Assembly: GCF_001310895.1 (NCBI RefSeq) | Contig: NZ_BAZS01000005.1 | Coordinates: forward strand, 1-64,000 | DNA: 64,000 nt | Reading direction: 5' to 3' | Origin: Virgibacillus halodenitrificans JCM 12304 | GTDB lineage: Bacteria > Bacillota > Bacilli > Bacillales > Amphibacillaceae | Shown: positions 62,686 to 64,000 of the stretch, in pieces | Position numbering within the stretch: the first letter of the stretch is position 1 | Layout of the letters: each line of letters opens with the position of its first letter | Program-made: the position numbers and the translations under genes | The notes under the pieces: model-generated | Database searches by the model: none | Told to the model about the DNA's origin: nothing | The model's input: the letters and a program-made list of their open reading frames with translations, nothing else

Positions 62686-63201
62686 GTGAATTCAAATGTA
62701 AATGAGGTATTTCAGTCTTTAGAATCAAATGATGTCCAATCATTACAAAAGAGCCTGACCTCCGACCCGTCTTTAGCAAATGCAGAAAATGAACAGGGAT
62801 TGACTCCTCTAGGTTTTGCAGCACATTTAGGTAATAAGGATGCTGTAAAAACACTTTTAGATTTCCATGCAGATATTAATGCGGTTTCTCATTCTAAAGT
62901 AGAGTATATTCCTTCAAATACAGCACTTCATGCTGCCATCGCAGGTTCGCGAAATTTAGAGGTTATTGAACTTCTTTTAGGAAATGAAGCCCCAACAAAT
63001 ATATTTGATAGCAATGGTCATACAGCTTTGCATACTGCTGCATTCCATGATGATAATACACAATTAATTAATCTACTGATTAAACATGGGGCTTCTGTTG
63101 ATGCAAAGGTTGATGGAGGGAAAACTGCAATGGAATTGGCAATAGAGCAGGGGAATAACCAAGTGGCAGAGCAATTAAAACAGTTTGTCGGTTCTAAATA
63201 A
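62686..63201 (+). CDS. Ankyrin-repeat protein
   Basis: 171 aa with about four ankyrin repeats: NEQGLTPLGFAAHLGNKDAVKTLLDFHADINAV, SNTALHAAIAGSRNLEVIELLLGNEAPTNIF, NGHTALHTAAFHDDNTQLINLLIKHGASVDAK and GGKTAMELAIEQGNNQVAEQL. It likely binds a partner protein; none can be named. GTG 62686 fits the GGGGG SD; the longer frame (62647) lacks one. Confidence 0.88.
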   Translation: MNSNVNEVFQSLESNDVQSLQKSLTSDPSLANAENEQGLTPLGFAAHLGNKDAVKTLLDFHADINAVSHSKVEYIPSNTALHAAIAGSRNLEVIELLLGNEAPTNIFDSNGHTALHTAAFHDDNTQLINLLIKHGASVDAKVDGGKTAMELAIEQGNNQVAEQLKQFVGSK

Positions 63202-63210
63202 CAAAAATTG

Positions 63211-63241
63211 TCTTCCAGAATTGGACGCCTTAACGGAATAA
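63211..63241. repeat. Dispersed intergenic element
   Basis: TCTTCCAGAATTGGACGCCTTAACGGAATAAC, matching the copy at 62.6 kb. Confidence 0.55.
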
Positions 63242-63397
63242 CAAAGTGTCTTGTTTTTTCGTTATACGCATTTTATAGCATAAAAAATCATCTCAATAAT
63301 AGGATGCTTTCCATGAATGAGAAGCCCTTTGTTAAGCAAGTGGATTTAATTGAAAAATGAAATAACGAAGATGAAAGTGTGTACAAACGGTGAATTC

Positions 63398-63407
63398 GTG
63401 GTATACT
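63398..63407 (+). promoter_or_regulatory. Extended -10 promoter of antitoxin RNA
   Basis: TGGTATACT is an extended -10. The RNA would start near 63414 and run toward the toxin gene on the other strand. Confidence 0.6.
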
Positions 63408-63413
63408 GAACAT

Positions 63414-63570
63414 AGAAAGATTATTGATGCATACACTAGTAAAGACCGTTCCATACTGAAACATGGAACGGTCATAATAGACCGAACCCCATCAAGAGGG
63501 GTTAGGCGCATTCAGGAAAGTAATCCCTCAAAGGCCGTGCAAACCACATGAGGGATTATTTTTTATTTTT
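63414..63570 (+). ncRNA. Putative antisense antitoxin RNA (RatA-like)
   Basis: This runs from the TATACT promoter through the hairpin GACCGTTCCAT/ATGGAACGGTC to the terminator stem AATCCCTCA/TGAGGGATT (63522-63557), followed by ATTTTTTATTTTT. It overlaps the 3' end of the minus-strand toxin mRNA. The GACCG hairpin read on the minus strand would end the toxin mRNA. Confidence 0.6.
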
Positions 63571-63639
63571 ATCGGACATGATAAACGCATTTAACATGCC
63601 AAATGAAACCATCAGCATTAGAACGCTTATTATATCCAT
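63556..63639 (-). CDS. Small hydrophobic type I toxin (holin-like, Hol_Tox/TxpA group)
   Basis: 27 aa: MDIISVLMLM, a short transmembrane helix (VSFGMLNAFIM) and SDKNKK. It is a sister of the peptide near 2.5 kb (same SFG, IMSDKN positions). The SD GGGGGGTGG lies 5-6 bases before the ATG on this strand. Its 3' end overlaps the antisense RNA. Confidence 0.78.
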   Translation of the reverse strand: MDIISVLMLMVSFGMLNAFIMSDKNKK

Positions 63640-63684
63640 AGGCGCCACCCCCCTTCTTGGAAATTCCGCTTTTGGATTGTGCTA

Positions 63685-63714
63685 CTTATATCCCTCTTTG
63701 AAATGCTAACTCAA
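63685..63714 (-). promoter_or_regulatory. Promoter of the second type I toxin
   Basis: On the minus strand: TTGAGT, 18-bp spacer, TATAAG, about 45 bp before the toxin ATG. Confidence 0.55.
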
Positions 63715-63832
63715 TGGAAGAAAGTTAAGAAATCACAGTCATAGTCGAGTTATATCATATTAATTTAACTGGCCTTTTTTAATAAGAAAGCGTGTTGATA
63801 TTATATAACACCTTAATAAGGAGGTATGTTAC

Positions 63833-63995
63833 ATGAGCACGAAAGAAGAAGTAATTAAACTAATTAAGGATTTACCGGAGAATGTAACCATCGATGATAT
63901 TATGCAGGAGCAAAAAAATAGATAAAGGTATTAAAGAGCTGAATGCTGAAAAATTTGTTTCTCATGAAGTAGTTAAGGAGAAATTAGGTAAATAG
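63833..63995 (+). pseudogene. Addiction-module antitoxin, frameshifted
   Basis: MSTKEEVIKLIKDLPENVTIDDIM is the N-terminus of a common small antitoxin ('TxEEVxxLIxxLPexVTIDDIM'). It stops at 63925, while another frame continues KIDKGIKELNAEKFVSHEVVKEKLGK to 63995. The shift lies in the A7 run at 63912-63918 (one A too many, or two too few). A RelE/ParE-type toxin would be expected beyond the window end. SD AAGGAGG. Confidence 0.7.
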
Positions 63996-64000
63996 CTGAA

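Noticed and set aside
1-64000. rRNA or tRNA genes
   Set aside because: No cloverleaf or rRNA-like conserved stretches were noticed by eye; a tRNAscan or Infernal run would be needed to exclude them fully.

Overview
The window looks like an AT-rich chromosome segment of a low-GC Gram-positive of the Bacillaceae, probably an Oceanobacillus/Virgibacillus-type relative. The evidence is strong AGGAGG-type ribosome binding sites, frequent TTG and GTG starts, and Bacillus-type families: a YwqH/YwqI/LXG polymorphic toxin cassette, DUF3953, DUF4181, VanZ-like, RDD, GrpB, DUF2200, SEC-C, and a Firmicutes-style B12 riboswitch operon. The genus is inferred from gene families, not from a marker gene. I see no rRNA, tRNA or CRISPR array.

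1-5.1 kb is accessory DNA: the right end of an IS200/IS605 element with the tnpB 3' end, two lipoproteins, a type I toxin-antitoxin locus (Hol_Tox peptide with antisense RNA), a type II antitoxin with a truncated RelE/ParE-like toxin, and a tyrosine recombinase. 5.3-23.3 kb is mostly monocistronic housekeeping and accessory genes: several GNAT acetyltransferases, MOSC, VOC, alpha/beta hydrolase, Nudix, DedA, VanZ-like, RDD, EamA, an M50-like peptidase and many small membrane proteins. An M29 aminopeptidase and a secreted GH20 hexosaminidase are split by single-base frameshifts. 23.3-27.9 kb holds a Zn alcohol dehydrogenase with a textbook Rex operator, a membrane-anchored thermonuclease with an Excalibur domain, a cupin and a GrpB protein. 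28.1-31.4 kb is the LXG toxin cassette, whose LXG gene is interrupted, with immunity-like genes behind it.

33.5-44.0 kb is the metabolic core of the window. A consensus promoter and cobalamin riboswitch lead btuF-btuC-(btuD::cbiZ)-cbiB-cobD-cobU-cobQ'-cobS-cobC-(cobU-like)-pduO-cblS. Together these import corrinoids, strip and rebuild the aminopropanol arm, activate it, attach alpha-ribazole phosphate, dephosphorylate and adenosylate. No de novo corrin-ring genes are present, and cobQ has lost its glutaminase half. This fits a salvage pathway in which CbiZ supplies cobyric acid.

44.1-55.2 kb carries a lipoprotein MsrA, an M20 amidohydrolase, a frameshifted GNAT, a dipeptide-epimerase-like enolase-superfamily enzyme, a two-TM channel with an atypical filter, a SEC-C protein and a DHA2 MFS pump. 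55.3-58.1 kb is a compact phage-type replication module (excisionase-like HTH, DnaD, G39P-like helicase loader, DnaB helicase) without other phage genes. 58.3-64 kb has small membrane proteins, DUF5694, DUF2200, HIT and ankyrin-repeat proteins, a second type I toxin locus and a frameshifted antitoxin.

Two features cut across the window. First, tandem repeats fill several intergenic gaps: a 21-bp family that reads as an open heptad on both strands at five or six places, and a separate 52-bp dyad repeat behind a terminator. Second, many genes are broken by one missing base in a short homopolymer. That pattern points at sequencing error as much as at gene decay.
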